DNA of 55,513 nucleotides from Lacrimispora saccharolytica (GCA_016899975.1 JACJJN010000023.1:1-55513); one strand, 5' to 3'. Shown: positions 25,622 to 34,359, counted from the stretch's first letter. The notes: generated by a model from the sequence alone, not told the origin. Numbers and translations are program-made.

Positions 25622-25627
25622 ATTATA
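25622..25627 (-). promoter_or_regulatory. Extended -10 promoter of ybaK-eutH
   Basis: Minus-strand TGATATAAT (TATAAT at 25622-25627) is an extended -10 box. The -35 region is weak. A short leader hairpin (CCGGAG/CTCCGG) follows before the ybaK ribosome site. Confidence 0.5.
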
Positions 25628-25642
25628 TCACAACACGGGTGT

Positions 25643-26569
25643 TTACGCACGCTCTGGATTTTTTTTGATTTCGCATGCCGCCACGATGGATCCGCACACC
25701 GTCATGACACCAAAAACAACACTCTTCCAGTCCGGAATCGTATGGAGAAAAACCGCTCCAAAGATAAGCGCCCACGCGGAATAAGTGATATCCAGCGGCA
25801 TTGCCTTGGACGCTCCCAGCAGATGGATCGCCTTATAATAGCAGAGATAAGAAGCCGTTCCGAAAAATGCCGCCGCCAGGATGACAACCATCGGAGTGGA
25901 AACTGCCGCCGAAACCGCAAACTTCCAGCCGTTCAGCAGCGGCAGAAGCACCACGCCGTAAAAGACCGCCGAAGTCCCCTGCCGGATCATCAGCGCATGT
26001 TCGTTGGTCACTTCCGGATCCCGCATTCCGTAAGCACAGATCACTGCCTCCAGGGACCATCCAAGCACACAGACCGCCGCACAGACAAAGCCCAGCACAT
26101 AATTTTCCCCTGCTTCTCCCGGCGTATAGCCAAGTCCGATCACTCCAAGCAGGCTCACCGCCAGTCCGGCAATCTGATATCCCTGCATTTTTTCTTTCAG
26201 AAAAATGCTGGAAAACAGTGCGCCGAACGCCGGAAAAATGGAGGACACGATGGAGGTATATCCCGCGCCCATATAGTGGATCGCCGCCACATAGCCGGAC
26301 ATTCCCACAGGCCCGCCCAGCAGCGCCCCAAGCAGAATGAATTTTCCGCTTCGGGTCTTCAGCGCCCTTCTCACTCCCTGAAACTGTTTCCTGATCCCTG
26401 TATACAGAAGCATCCACAGCGCCGAACAAAAATCATGCAGAAACGTACTGACAAACGGCGCCAGAAAGACTGCTTCCTCTGTGGAGATAAATGGAGCCAT
26501 CGTCAGCGCGATTCCCAGAATCACCGTATCCGCTGCCCAAAACACACCTGCCATCAAGCCTGTAATCAT
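25643..26569 (-). CDS. EamA/DMT-family exporter
   Basis: A 308-residue protein with ten predicted helices arranged as two EamA repeats (about 1-145 and 155-300). Segments such as SSIFPAFGALFSSIFLKEKMQGYQIAGL and LGASKAMPLDITYSAWALIFG match the repeat ends. Family members export amino acids, nucleosides or drugs; nothing here shows the cargo. It has its own promoter with a palindrome just upstream of the -35 box. Confidence 0.88.
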   Translation of the reverse strand: MITGLMAGVFWAADTVILGIALTMAPFISTEEAVFLAPFVSTFLHDFCSALWMLLYTGIRKQFQGVRRALKTRSGKFILLGALLGGPVGMSGYVAAIHYMGAGYTSIVSSIFPAFGALFSSIFLKEKMQGYQIAGLAVSLLGVIGLGYTPGEAGENYVLGFVCAAVCVLGWSLEAVICAYGMRDPEVTNEHALMIRQGTSAVFYGVVLLPLLNGWKFAVSAAVSTPMVVILAAAFFGTASYLCYYKAIHLLGASKAMPLDITYSAWALIFGAVFLHTIPDWKSVVFGVMTVCGSIVAACEIKKNPERA

Positions 26570-26625
26570 ATGTAATCCCTCTCTTCTCTTTTCCGGTAGG
26601 AAAAATTTTTTTGTCTTATCTACAG

Positions 26626-26654
26626 ACTATAGCACATCGGTATCCTCCGCGCAA
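26626..26654 (-). promoter_or_regulatory. Promoter of the EamA gene
   Basis: On the minus strand TTGCGC (26649-26654) and TATAGT (26626-26631) with a 17-bp spacer. Confidence 0.65.
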
Positions 26655-26660
26655 CTGTTT

Positions 26661-26679
26661 TTGTTCATTTTATGAACAA
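26661..26679. promoter_or_regulatory. Palindromic operator candidate upstream of the EamA promoter
   Basis: TTGTTCAT-TTT-ATGAACAA is a perfect 8-bp inverted repeat, 6 bp upstream of the -35 box. It could bind a dimeric activator or a MarR-type repressor; no regulator gene is adjacent. Confidence 0.45.
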
Positions 26680-26799
26680 GTTTCGTTTATTTTTTATATT
26701 CCTTCTATTTTTTCCTGCGGCAAATTTCAAAATTGCTTTTGCAAACGTTAAAACACATCTCAGAAAAAGCCTCTTTCACGCATGGTCCAGTATCACAAA

Positions 26800-26833
26800 G
26801 GGCATCCTGAAAACACATGCTTTCAGAATGCCC
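26800..26833 (-). terminator. Terminator of trpS
   Basis: GGGCATCCTGAAA and TTTCAGAATGCCC pair over about 13 bp with one mismatch, just after the trpS stop codon. The following T-tract on the minus strand is short (TTTG). Confidence 0.6.
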
Positions 26834-26842
26834 ATTAAACTT

Positions 26843-27928
26843 TTATGCCTGATATTTCTCCGCCTGTTCACGGATCAGATCCAGATCATCAAAATAGTTG
26901 ATCTTCATCGCGTCTCTGACCTCCTGCAGCGTCTGTTCCGCCACCTCTCTCGCCTGTCTGCTTCCCTCTTTGAGTACGTCATAAACATACGGAATATCCT
27001 TCTGGAACTCTTTTCTTCTGTTTCGGATTGGCTCCAGCGTCTCCTGCAGCACTTCGTTCAGGAAACGTTTCACCTTCACATCGCCAAGGCCGCCTCTGCG
27101 ATAATGATCCTTCAGTTCATCCAGATTTGCGTATTCAGGAAGATAGCGCTCAAAATGCTCCGGACAGCTGAATGCATCCAGATAAGTGAACACGGTATTT
27201 CCCTCGATCTTTCCCGGATCCTGCACGCGGATATGATCCGGATCCGTGTACATGCTCATGACTTTCTTTTTGATATCCTCCGGTTCCTCGGACAGATAGA
27301 TACAGTTTCCAAGAGACTTGCTCATCTTCGCCTTTCCGTCGATGCCAGGAAGGCGCAGGCATGCCTCCTGCTCCGGCAGAAGAATCTTCGGATCTACCAG
27401 CGTCTCACCGTATACGGAGTTGAATTTATGCACAATCTCTTTCGTCTGCTCGATCATCGGCATCTGATCCTCGCCCACCGGAACCGTGGTAGCTTTGAAC
27501 GCCGTGATATCCGCCGCCTGGCTGATCGGATAGCAGAAAAATCCCACCGGAATGCTCGCCTCGAAATTCCTCATCTGGATCTCCGCCTTTACCGTTGGAT
27601 TTCTCTGAAGACGGGACACCGTCACCAGGTTCATATAATAAAAGGACAATTCACAGAGCTGCGGAATCTGAGACTGGATCAGCAGTGTGGATTTTGCCGG
27701 ATCCAGACCGCACGCCAGGTAATCCAGCGCAACCTCAATGACATTCTGGCGCACCTTTTCCGGATTATCCGCATTGTCCGTCAGCGCCTGCGCGTCCGCG
27801 ATCATAATAAATATTTTTTCGTATTCCCCTGAATTCTGAAGCTCCACCCTCCGTCTCAGAGACCCTACATAGTGTCCTACATGAAGTTTTCCTGTCGGTC
27901 TGTCACCGGTCAGAATAATCTTTCCCAT
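26843..27928 (-). CDS. trpS: Tryptophan--tRNA ligase
   Basis: A 361-residue class I aminoacyl-tRNA synthetase that charges tRNA-Trp. The HIGH-type motif appears in [17 protein letters not shown] (about residues 8-24), and KMSKSLGN (about 207-214) is the KMSKS loop. ATG follows AGGAGG. It is transcribed alone behind a T-box leader whose specifier is UGG, so it should be induced when uncharged tRNA-Trp accumulates. The untranslated leader is unusually long because a repeat-rich segment lies between the T-box and the gene. Confidence 0.97.
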   Translation of the reverse strand: MGKIILTGDRPTGKLHVGHYVGSLRRRVELQNSGEYEKIFIMIADAQALTDNADNPEKVRQNVIEVALDYLACGLDPAKSTLLIQSQIPQLCELSFYYMNLVTVSRLQRNPTVKAEIQMRNFEASIPVGFFCYPISQAADITAFKATTVPVGEDQMPMIEQTKEIVHKFNSVYGETLVDPKILLPEQEACLRLPGIDGKAKMSKSLGNCIYLSEEPEDIKKKVMSMYTDPDHIRVQDPGKIEGNTVFTYLDAFSCPEHFERYLPEYANLDELKDHYRRGGLGDVKVKRFLNEVLQETLEPIRNRRKEFQKDIPYVYDVLKEGSRQAREVAEQTLQEVRDAMKINYFDDLDLIREQAEKYQA

Positions 27929-27989
27929 CTTTTTTCCCTCCTGATCTTTTCATTTTCTCCGCTTCCATCGATACGAAACGCATATCACT

Positions 27990-28175
27990 GAAGCGTGTTT
28001 GAAAATTGCTTTCTGCAAGATATGCATGCAGGCATGACCGCCTGGCCTGCTGCCCGCAAATATGAAAAAGAATCCTGCTTTGCAGGATTCTCCGCCTGCG
28101 GCGGGTCGCACAAGCGACATCTTCCACTCCGCCGCAGTGCGATCCTCGCGGAGCGTTTTTATTTCTAGGAAAGCA
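27990..28175 (-). repeat. Repeat-rich insert between the T-box and trpS
   Basis: This segment holds several hairpins on the minus strand: CTGCGGCGG with CCGCCGCAG enclosing GTCGC-TTGT-GCGAC, then the terminator-like hairpin at 28065-28090, then CATGCCTGCATGCATA. The plus strand of 28026-28068 resembles 33717-33760. The end at 27993-28014 carries GCGTGTTTGAAAATTGC, a motif found again near 19295 and 29950. It looks like a mosaic of dispersed non-coding repeats inserted into the trpS leader. Confidence 0.6.
28065..28090 (-). terminator. Second terminator-like hairpin in the trpS leader
   Basis: On the minus strand GAATCCTGC-AAA-GCAGGATTC is a perfect 9-bp stem followed by TTTTTC. It lies about 110 nt downstream of the T-box terminator and still upstream of trpS, so it would reduce read-through even when the T-box is open. 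Confidence 0.65.
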
Positions 28176-28191
28176 ATTTCCTATGAAATAG

Positions 28192-28440
28192 AAAAAGCTC
28201 CCGTCCCCAAAGGAACAGAAGCCAAAATTCTGATTGCCACCTGTGTGGAATTTCACATACCTGCATATGCTCTCATCATAACGGTTAGAGTTTCCGTCAG
28301 CGCCTACTGTAAGGTTCGGGCTGCCCTCGTAAGTCCATTCACCCAGATCCGAAATACTGCCTTTCCACCTCCGGCAGCTCTCTGTCATTTCTTCCGTCTG
28401 CGCTACTACTCTTACTCATCGGTTTTTCTATCGGTTCTGT
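28192..28440 (-). promoter_or_regulatory. T-box riboswitch (tRNA-Trp sensing) for trpS
   Basis: The minus strand shows T-box landmarks in order. The distal stem I contains AGAGAGCTGCCGGAGGTGG. The specifier TGG (28335-28337) is followed by A. The antiterminator bulge contains TGGC (28236-28239), which can pair with a GCCA acceptor end, as expected for tRNA-Trp with discriminator G. The terminator GCTTCTGTTCC/GGGACGGGAGC (28197-28222) allows 11 pairs including G-T, with TTTTT after it. Uncharged tRNA-Trp would favour read-through. Confidence 0.9.
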
Positions 28441-28445
28441 TTCGT

Positions 28446-28475
28446 ATTATACACCGCGCAGCCGCCCAAAGTCAA
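28446..28475 (-). promoter_or_regulatory. Promoter of the trpS transcript
   Basis: On the minus strand TTGACT (28470-28475) and TATAAT (28446-28451) with an 18-bp spacer, immediately before the T-box. Confidence 0.8.
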
Positions 28476-28499
28476 GGAAAAACACAGCCGAAAACATCG

Positions 28500-29156
28500 T
28501 CAAAGCATTCCTTTTCGAAACGCTTCGGCGACTTCTGCCAGGGACTCCATTTTGGCGAACAGCAGATCATCCACGCAGGAGGAATCCGTCAGCAGATCCG
28601 GGATCATGATGACTTTCATTCCCGCCGCATATCCGGACCGGATGCCGTTGTAGGAATCTTCCAGCGCAAGCGCATGCTCCGGCAGGACGTTCAGTTTTTC
28701 ACAGGCTTTCTGATAAATATCCGGAGCCGGTTTGGAGTGCTCCACCATGTTTCCCGTCACAATTTCCTGAAAGTAACTGTACACCTTCGTCTCCTTCAGA
28801 AGTTCCACGGTATTCTCATAACTGGAGGATGTTGCGACTGCCAGCTTCATCTGCTTCTCTTTCAATACCTCCAGCAACTCATACAGACCTTTTTTGACCG
28901 GTGTCCCGTTCTCCCGGGTATCCCGCGCGACCTCCGCCCGGTAATTTTCCCGGAATTCCAGATAGGGAAAGTCTTCGCCGTAGGCGCTTTTAAAATACCT
29001 CTCCCTCTCCGCATTGTTCAGACCGAGGGTGTGATAAATATCTTTTCCCATTTTTCCAAATCCCATCTTCACGCCCACGACATCCCAGCTCCGCTGGATC
29101 ATCCGTTCGCTGTCAAACATCAGCCCGTCCATGTCAAAAACAACTGCCTGAAACAT
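28500..29156 (-). CDS. HAD-family phosphatase (beta-phosphoglucomutase-like)
   Basis: A 218-residue haloacid dehalogenase superfamily protein. FDMDGLMFDSE (about residues 7-17) has the nucleophile Asp and general-acid Asp. VATSSS provides motif II, EHSKPAPDIY motif III (Lys), and ALEDSYNGI motif IV. The helical cap lies between motifs I and II, as in beta-phosphoglucomutases and sugar phosphatases. The ATG is 2 bp after the yaaA stop, so both genes form one message. The substrate is probably a sugar phosphate but is not determined. Confidence 0.88.
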   Translation of the reverse strand: MFQAVVFDMDGLMFDSERMIQRSWDVVGVKMGFGKMGKDIYHTLGLNNAERERYFKSAYGEDFPYLEFRENYRAEVARDTRENGTPVKKGLYELLEVLKEKQMKLAVATSSSYENTVELLKETKVYSYFQEIVTGNMVEHSKPAPDIYQKACEKLNVLPEHALALEDSYNGIRSGYAAGMKVIMIPDLLTDSSCVDDLLFAKMESLAEVAEAFRKGML

Positions 29157-29158
29157 AA

Positions 29159-29923
29159 TTACTCCCTTTCTTTTTCCTCGTTGATCTTCAGGAACACATA
29201 GTTCTCCGGGGTGGAATGTTCTTCGCTGAACCGGTATCTCAAATGGTCAAATCCTTTCAGATCCTCCGGTTCCCTGGCTCCCGTCTGCGCCATGTAACGC
29301 ACCATCTCTCCCCGTGCCATTTTGGCAAGGGTGGCTTTCTGGCGTACCTTCCCGTCGGCAAACTCACCAAACACGCAGGTCACATACCGGTCTTCCGGCT
29401 GCAGATATTTTTCCACACATCTGGAGTATTCTTTCGAGGCAAGATTCACGATCACCCCGTCCTCTCCCCGCACCGCACGGTACAGCCGGTCTCCCCAGAA
29501 CCCATAGAGATCCTTCGTTCCCGCCACCGCCGCCTTCGCCTGCATTTCCAGACGATAAGGCACGATGCCGTCCAGAGGCTTCAGCGCACCGTAAAACCCG
29601 GAGAGAATGTACAGATGTTCCTGAATATAGGCAATCTCCCTGTCCTCAAACACCGAGGGAGCCATATACTGGTACTGGATTCCTTCGTAGGCGAGGATGG
29701 CAGGCGTCAGATTTTTTTCAAGATTCATCTTCTGAAACCTCTCATAATTCTGACGGGCAATAGCGTCATTGCATTTCCAGAGCTCCTTTGCTTCTTCATA
29801 GGTAAGCGCCCTGATCCACTCCGCCAATTCCGATGCCTCCGCAAGGAACTGCGGCACTTCCCTGTAAGGGTAGAGTTCCGGCTCAACGTTCATTTTCTTT
29901 GCCGGTGAGATAATAACTTTCAT
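29159..29923 (-). CDS. yaaA: Peroxide stress protein YaaA (DUF328)
   Basis: A 254-residue YaaA/UPF0246 protein, recognised from MKVIISPAKKMN at the start, AYEGIQYQY, LYGFWGDRL, VNLASKEYS and the FKGFDHLRYRF-type end (here LKGFDHLRYRF). In Escherichia coli YaaA limits free iron and DNA damage under peroxide stress. I take ATG 29923, directly after AAAGGAT; an upstream in-frame start has no site. It is followed by the HAD gene. Confidence 0.92.
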   Translation of the reverse strand: MKVIISPAKKMNVEPELYPYREVPQFLAEASELAEWIRALTYEEAKELWKCNDAIARQNYERFQKMNLEKNLTPAILAYEGIQYQYMAPSVFEDREIAYIQEHLYILSGFYGALKPLDGIVPYRLEMQAKAAVAGTKDLYGFWGDRLYRAVRGEDGVIVNLASKEYSRCVEKYLQPEDRYVTCVFGEFADGKVRQKATLAKMARGEMVRYMAQTGAREPEDLKGFDHLRYRFSEEHSTPENYVFLKINEEKERE

Positions 29924-30035
29924 AACCGATCCTTTCACTATTGCAAAGCAATTTTCAAACGCGCTCTAGGCGAATGCCCTTATCATTCCGCTAACAGAAC
30001 AGCTGCATCTGTCCTATTGTGAAACGCTGTACAAG

Positions 30036-30530
30036 TTACTTTTCAATATCCAGAACAAACACCGCTGCCGCTCCTTCTCCATAGGACTGTTTTTTCAGAA
30101 ACCGGAATCCACACTTCTCAGTATAGAATCTGTGATTCCTCGTGGAGTAGTCCGGGGTTTCCACATACCACCTTCTTGCCTCCGGAAATTTCCGCCGGAT
30201 GGCTTTCCAGGCGTCGGTTCCGATTCCATGGCTTTTTCTGTCCGGATCGATAAAAAGCAGTTCCAGCGTACAGACATCTCCGTCCGTTGAAACAGCAAAC
30301 CCTCCGATAATCTCTCCATGCCACAGAATTTTTCCCGTGGTACAATTTTCCTTTTCCTTCAGTCTTCTCAGCAGGGAGCCGTCTGCATAGCCGGAAGGTC
30401 CGTCCTCTTCCAGGGACGTATGCATCCGGGTATCGTCGTCAAACGCACGCTTCATGATATCCGCCAGTACGCTTACATCCGCTTCCGTGATCTCCTCCAA
30501 CTGTACCTCCTGAGACAATGGGTTTTCCAT
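30036..30530 (-). CDS. GNAT-family N-acetyltransferase
   Basis: A 164-residue acetyltransferase. FIDPDRKSHGIGTDAWKAI (about residues 94-112) is the acetyl-CoA loop, followed by ARRWYVETPDYSTRNHRFYTEKCGFR, typical of motif B. ATG 30530 lies after GGGAAG. An alternative ATG six codons upstream overlaps the ylmH stop. It probably belongs to the tex-ylmH message. The substrate is not evident. Confidence 0.85.
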   Translation of the reverse strand: MENPLSQEVQLEEITEADVSVLADIMKRAFDDDTRMHTSLEEDGPSGYADGSLLRRLKEKENCTTGKILWHGEIIGGFAVSTDGDVCTLELLFIDPDRKSHGIGTDAWKAIRRKFPEARRWYVETPDYSTRNHRFYTEKCGFRFLKKQSYGEGAAAVFVLDIEK

Positions 30531-30540
30531 TCTTTCTTCC

Positions 30541-31299
30541 CTACACATACCGATCCACCGTCACAAAGAGACGTCCCTTTCTCGTCTCACTCTTTACGCC
30601 CCGGTAGACAAACCGGCCCATATGGCGCACAGAGACGATCGCTCCTTCCGCCGGAACTTCCGACGCGGACATCACAAGCCGGCCGTTAACAAACACCTGA
30701 CCTGCCTCCAGGCAGGGCACCATCTTGCTCCGGGAGGTCTTGAACGCCAGCGCAAGCAGCGCGTCCAGTCTCACCGACGCAACACTTCCCTCGATCGTCT
30801 CAAACTCCGGCTGCAGCACTTCCGCCGGAACTTCTCCGATTTCCGCGTATACCCTTGTATGGCGCACCTGTCCCAGATTCTCACAGATATAATCCGCCAG
30901 ATCCGTCATACAGAACAGCCAGGCTCTCGTTCCATCCGTCACGATATCTCCGGTCTTATGGCGTTCAATCCCAAGATTCATCAGCGCGCCCAGATAGTCC
31001 CGGTGGCTGAGTTTGTCGGCAAACTTTTCGTTGAGCGGGAGGATATGGACGCAGGAAACCGGAAGCATGGATTCGTCTCCTTCCTCCAGATAAGAGGGCA
31101 GGAACATTCCAACTTTCCGCTCCGCCATAGGATATCCTCCCGCCAGCACGTAGCGTACCCCTTTCTGTTTCCGCATGGTGCGGTAAAAAATGTCCTGTTC
31201 ATTCAGATTGAGAAATTCCGTATGGGTCGGAATATCCCGCATCCTGCATTTCTCCGCAAGTTCCTCCACACGCTTTTCCAGCCACTGCTCCTCATTCAT
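30541..31299 (-). CDS. ylmH: YlmH-type S4-domain RNA-binding protein
   Basis: A 252-residue protein with an N-terminal region that includes YVLAGGYPMAERKVGMFLP, and a C-terminal S4 RNA-binding domain (about 175-245; SVRLDALLALAFKTSRSKMVPCLEAGQVFVNG). YlmH proteins have been linked to ribosome-associated quality control and cell division. It is usually encoded with ylmE-ylmF-ylmG and divIVA, but here it follows tex. ATG 31299 follows AAGGAAG; an in-frame start 14 codons upstream lacks a site. Confidence 0.88.
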   Translation of the reverse strand: MNEEQWLEKRVEELAEKCRMRDIPTHTEFLNLNEQDIFYRTMRKQKGVRYVLAGGYPMAERKVGMFLPSYLEEGDESMLPVSCVHILPLNEKFADKLSHRDYLGALMNLGIERHKTGDIVTDGTRAWLFCMTDLADYICENLGQVRHTRVYAEIGEVPAEVLQPEFETIEGSVASVRLDALLALAFKTSRSKMVPCLEAGQVFVNGRLVMSASEVPAEGAIVSVRHMGRFVYRGVKSETRKGRLFVTVDRYV

Positions 31300-31383
31300 T
31301 CCGTTCTTCCTTTCGTTTCTAACGTTTTCGAGCGTGTCCAAAACAGCACCCTGTTTTCAGACACGCCCGGATGTTTCTTCTTA

Positions 31384-33525
31384 TCACAGGATCATCGAAA
31401 GGGAAATTCTGTTCTTTTTCAGATCCACACCGATGACTTTCACCTCTACGATGTCACCCACATGAATGACATCCAGCGGATGTTTGATGAATTTTTTGTT
31501 GGTGATCTGGGAGATATGGACCAGTCCGTCCTGATGGACTCCGATATCCACAAACGCGCCGAAATCAATGACGTTGCGGACGGTACCTTTCAGTACCATT
31601 CCCTCTTTCAGATCTTTCATTTCCAGAACATCGGTACGAAGGATCGGTTTCGGCATTTCATCACGGGGATCTCGTCCCGGTTTTTTCAGTTCTTTTTCGA
31701 TATCTCTCAGCGTAATCTCTCCGATTCCCAGTTCTGCCGCCATCTTCTTATAATCCTGAATGAAGATGACTGCCGTTCCGTCCAGAATCTGTTCCGGCTT
31801 CATTCCCATTTTCTCCAGCAGCTTTCTCGCCGCCTCATAGCTTTCCGGGTGAACGCTGGTTGCATCCAGAGGGTCTTTTCCTCCGGTGATCCGCAGAAAT
31901 CCGGCACACTGTTCAAACGCCTTCGGTCCCAGCTTGGAAACCTTCATCAGTTCCTTTCTGCTCTGGAAACGTCCGTTTTCCTCCCGGTAAGCGACGATAT
32001 TTTTCGCGATTGCCTTTGAAATTCCGGAGATATATTCCAGCAGAGACGCGGAAGCTGTATTCAGGTCGACGCCGACTTTGTTGACCGAATCCTCCACGAC
32101 GCCTGTCAAAGCTTCGCCCAGTTTCTTCTGGTTCATATCATGCTGATACTGTCCCACACCGATGGACTTCGGATCGATCTTCACCAGTTCCGCCAGCGGA
32201 TCCTGCACTCTTCTTGCAATGGATGCCGCGCTTCTCTGTCCCACGTCAAAATTCGGAAATTCTTCCGTCGCCAGTTTGCTGGCGGAATAGACAGAAGCAC
32301 CCGCTTCATTGGTGATCACATAAGAAACCTTCTCCGGAATTTCTTTCAGGATCTCCACGATGATCTGTTCGGATTCCCGGCATGCGGTTCCATTTCCCAC
32401 AGAAATCAGCGTCACTCCGTAAGTATGGATCAGTTCTTTGACTTTGTCCTTTGCCGCCTGGATCTTCCTCTCATTGGTCGGAGCGGTCGGATATACGACA
32501 GCGGTATCCAACACCTTTCCGGTCTCATCCACAACCGCCAGCTTGCATCCCGTACGGAACGCCGGATCCCATCCAAGCACCACCTGCCCCGCAATCGGCG
32601 GCTGCAGAAGCAGCTGTTCCAGATTCTTTCCAAAGACGCGGATCGACGAATCCTCCGCCTTTTCCGTCAGCTCGCTTCGCACCTCACGCTCGATGGCAGG
32701 CGCGATCAGACGGTTATAGGCATCAGCGATCGTCGCCCTGAGCACTGGTGTGGTATACGGATTTTCCGTTTTGATGATCTGCTTTTCCAGATACCGGAGG
32801 ATCTCCTCCACCGGCGCTTCAATCTTGACCGTCAGGAATTTCTCCTTTTCCCCGCGGTTCAGAGCCAGGACACGGTGGGAAGCGATCTGTGAAACCGGCT
32901 CGGACGCATCGTAATATTTCTCGTAGACAGAGGAAGCATTTTCATCCCTCGCAGAGGATACGATCTGGCCTTTCTTCATCGTCCGCTTACGGATTTCCAT
33001 CCGGTAATCTGCTTCATCGGAAATCATTTCCGCCAGGATATCACAGGCTCCTGCCAGCGCTTCCTGCACCGTAGTAACCTCTTTTTCCTCGGAAAGATAC
33101 GGTTCCGCCAGTTTTTCCAGCGGCTCTTTTGCCTCCTGCGCCAGGATTGCCTGTGCCAGCGGTTCCAGTCCTTTCTCCTTCGCAATGGTAGCGCGGGTAC
33201 GCCGTTTCGGACGGTACGGGCGGTAAAGATCCTCAACGACCACAAGGGTCTGCGCAGCCTGAATCGACGCTTTCAGTTCTTCCGTCAGCTTGCCCTGATC
33301 TTCAATACTGGAAAGCACCTGTTTTTTCCGGTCTTCCAGATTACGCAGGTAAGTCAGACGTTCCGACAGCGCACGCAGCACTTCGTCGTTGAGCGATCCC
33401 GTCATTTCTTTCCGGTAACGGGCAATAAACGGAATGGTATTGCCCTCATCGATCAGTTTTACTGCAGCATCCACCTGTTCTTCACGAACGTTCAGCTCTT
33501 CTGCCAGTACCTTATTTATATTCAT
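31384..33525 (-). CDS. tex: Tex-type RNA-binding transcription accessory protein
   Basis: A 713-residue Tex protein. It has an N-terminal helical region, a YqgF-like RNase H fold domain (about 310-450; GWDPAFRTGCKLAVVDETG), helix-hairpin-helix repeats (about 490-560; LEYISGISKAIAKNIV), and a C-terminal S1 domain (about 635-710; GMVLKGTVRNVIDFGAFVDI). Tex acts in transcription or RNA metabolism. ATG 33525 is 10 nt after AGGAGG; the frame extends 21 codons further without a site. Confidence 0.96.
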   Translation of the reverse strand: MNINKVLAEELNVREEQVDAAVKLIDEGNTIPFIARYRKEMTGSLNDEVLRALSERLTYLRNLEDRKKQVLSSIEDQGKLTEELKASIQAAQTLVVVEDLYRPYRPKRRTRATIAKEKGLEPLAQAILAQEAKEPLEKLAEPYLSEEKEVTTVQEALAGACDILAEMISDEADYRMEIRKRTMKKGQIVSSARDENASSVYEKYYDASEPVSQIASHRVLALNRGEKEKFLTVKIEAPVEEILRYLEKQIIKTENPYTTPVLRATIADAYNRLIAPAIEREVRSELTEKAEDSSIRVFGKNLEQLLLQPPIAGQVVLGWDPAFRTGCKLAVVDETGKVLDTAVVYPTAPTNERKIQAAKDKVKELIHTYGVTLISVGNGTACRESEQIIVEILKEIPEKVSYVITNEAGASVYSASKLATEEFPNFDVGQRSAASIARRVQDPLAELVKIDPKSIGVGQYQHDMNQKKLGEALTGVVEDSVNKVGVDLNTASASLLEYISGISKAIAKNIVAYREENGRFQSRKELMKVSKLGPKAFEQCAGFLRITGGKDPLDATSVHPESYEAARKLLEKMGMKPEQILDGTAVIFIQDYKKMAAELGIGEITLRDIEKELKKPGRDPRDEMPKPILRTDVLEMKDLKEGMVLKGTVRNVIDFGAFVDIGVHQDGLVHISQITNKKFIKHPLDVIHVGDIVEVKVIGVDLKKNRISLSMIL

Positions 33526-33559
33526 GCTAATAATTCCTCCTTGGTTTTTGCCTGTTAAT

Positions 33560-33588
33560 ACCTTATCAAGAGCACTTGCTTTTGTCAA
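33560..33588 (-). promoter_or_regulatory. Promoter of tex
   Basis: On the minus strand TTGACA (33583-33588) and TAAGGT (33560-33565) with a 17-bp spacer, about 35 bp before the tex ATG. Confidence 0.6.
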
Positions 33589-33633
33589 CTGTGCATGATA
33601 AAATCATCTTAAAATCGCAAACCAGTCAAATCC

Positions 33634-33762
33634 CCCGCAGCAAGCTACGGGGCAGCAAGCTTGTAGCGCAGCAGAGCTGCGGGATATCTGACCCTCGCGG
33701 CAGTCGCCAAATGGACATGCAAGCATGTCCGCTTGGCTCGTTGCCCGCGGGAATGAGAAGGG
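33634..33762. repeat. Dispersed palindromic repeat element in a divergent intergenic region
   Basis: It contains nested inverted repeats: CCCGCAGC with GCTGCGGG enclosing GCAAGCT/AGCTTG arms, then GGACATGC-AA-GCATGTCC. The stretch 33717-33760 (ATGCAAGCATGTCCGCTTGG onward) matches 28029-28068 at most positions. No coding capacity is seen. It lies between the tex promoter and the gene at 33771. Confidence 0.6.
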
Positions 33763-33770
33763 AGACTTTT

Positions 33771-34331
33771 ATGAATCTATATCAGCAAAACCCACAGGAT
33801 CCGTATCAACAGGATCCTTATCAGCAGAATCCCTATCACCAGGATCCTTACGGGCAGAATCCGCAGGATCCCTATCAGCAGAACCCTTATCAGCAGCCGC
33901 AAAGGTACAAAGAACCCGGCTCCTCCGGAATGGCGGTAGCCTCTGTGATCCTCGGTGTCTGTTCCTTTATCTTTGTGATCAGCGGTCTTTCTCCGCTTCT
34001 CGGAAGCCTCGGTATCCTTCTTGCGCTGCTCAGCCGCGGTTCCGGAAAAATGAGTGTTACCGGAAGAGCCGGTTTGATCGCTTCCATCTTCGGCCTTGTG
34101 ATCGGCACAGGAATCCTGATCTTCCTGACCGCGTTTCTGCTCCAGAATACTACGATCGACCAGCAGTATGAGCAAATTGACCGGTATTACAGGGAATACA
34201 GCGATGATTACGATGACGATTACAATGATTTCCTGGATGAATTTGGTGATGGCTACGACGACTATTTTTCTCCTGGGGACGGCTGGTACCGTACCCCGGA
34301 CACTTCACCGGATAGCGGAACCATTATCTGA
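33771..34331 (+). CDS. DUF4190-like membrane protein with a Gln/Pro/Tyr repeat N-terminus
   Basis: A 186-residue protein. Residues 1-45 are low-complexity repeats of QNPYQ/QDPYQ type. Two membrane helices follow (about 55-78 and 95-122; MAVASVILGVCSFIFVISGL and GLIASIFGLVIGTGILIFL), a DUF4190-like pair. The tail is very acidic and rich in Asp/Tyr (YSDDYDDDYNDFLDEF). The ATG follows GGGAGAC; the frame continues upstream without a site. Its function is unknown, perhaps a membrane scaffold. It sits just upstream of a DUF975 gene. Confidence 0.75.
   Translation: MNLYQQNPQDPYQQDPYQQNPYHQDPYGQNPQDPYQQNPYQQPQRYKEPGSSGMAVASVILGVCSFIFVISGLSPLLGSLGILLALLSRGSGKMSVTGRAGLIASIFGLVIGTGILIFLTAFLLQNTTIDQQYEQIDRYYREYSDDYDDDYNDFLDEFGDGYDDYFSPGDGWYRTPDTSPDSGTII
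33785..33905 (+). repeat. Tandem 15-bp-type coding repeats
   Basis: Variants of CAGGATCCGTATCAA / CAGAATCCCTATCAG recur about eight times in frame and encode the QNPYQ/QDPYQ repeats. Some are interrupted by shorter QNPQD units. Such arrays can change length by slippage. Confidence 0.7.
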
Positions 34332-34359
34332 TCCGGCAGCTTGCTAACACTGCGTAACG

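Noticed and set aside
27903-28388. 161-codon minus-strand frame upstream of trpS
   Set aside because: It lies across the T-box and its terminator; RNA structure explains this stretch better than a protein.
33785-33905. Short repeats considered as a CRISPR array
   Set aside because: The repeats are contiguous 15-bp units in frame with a protein, without unique spacers; no cas gene is nearby.
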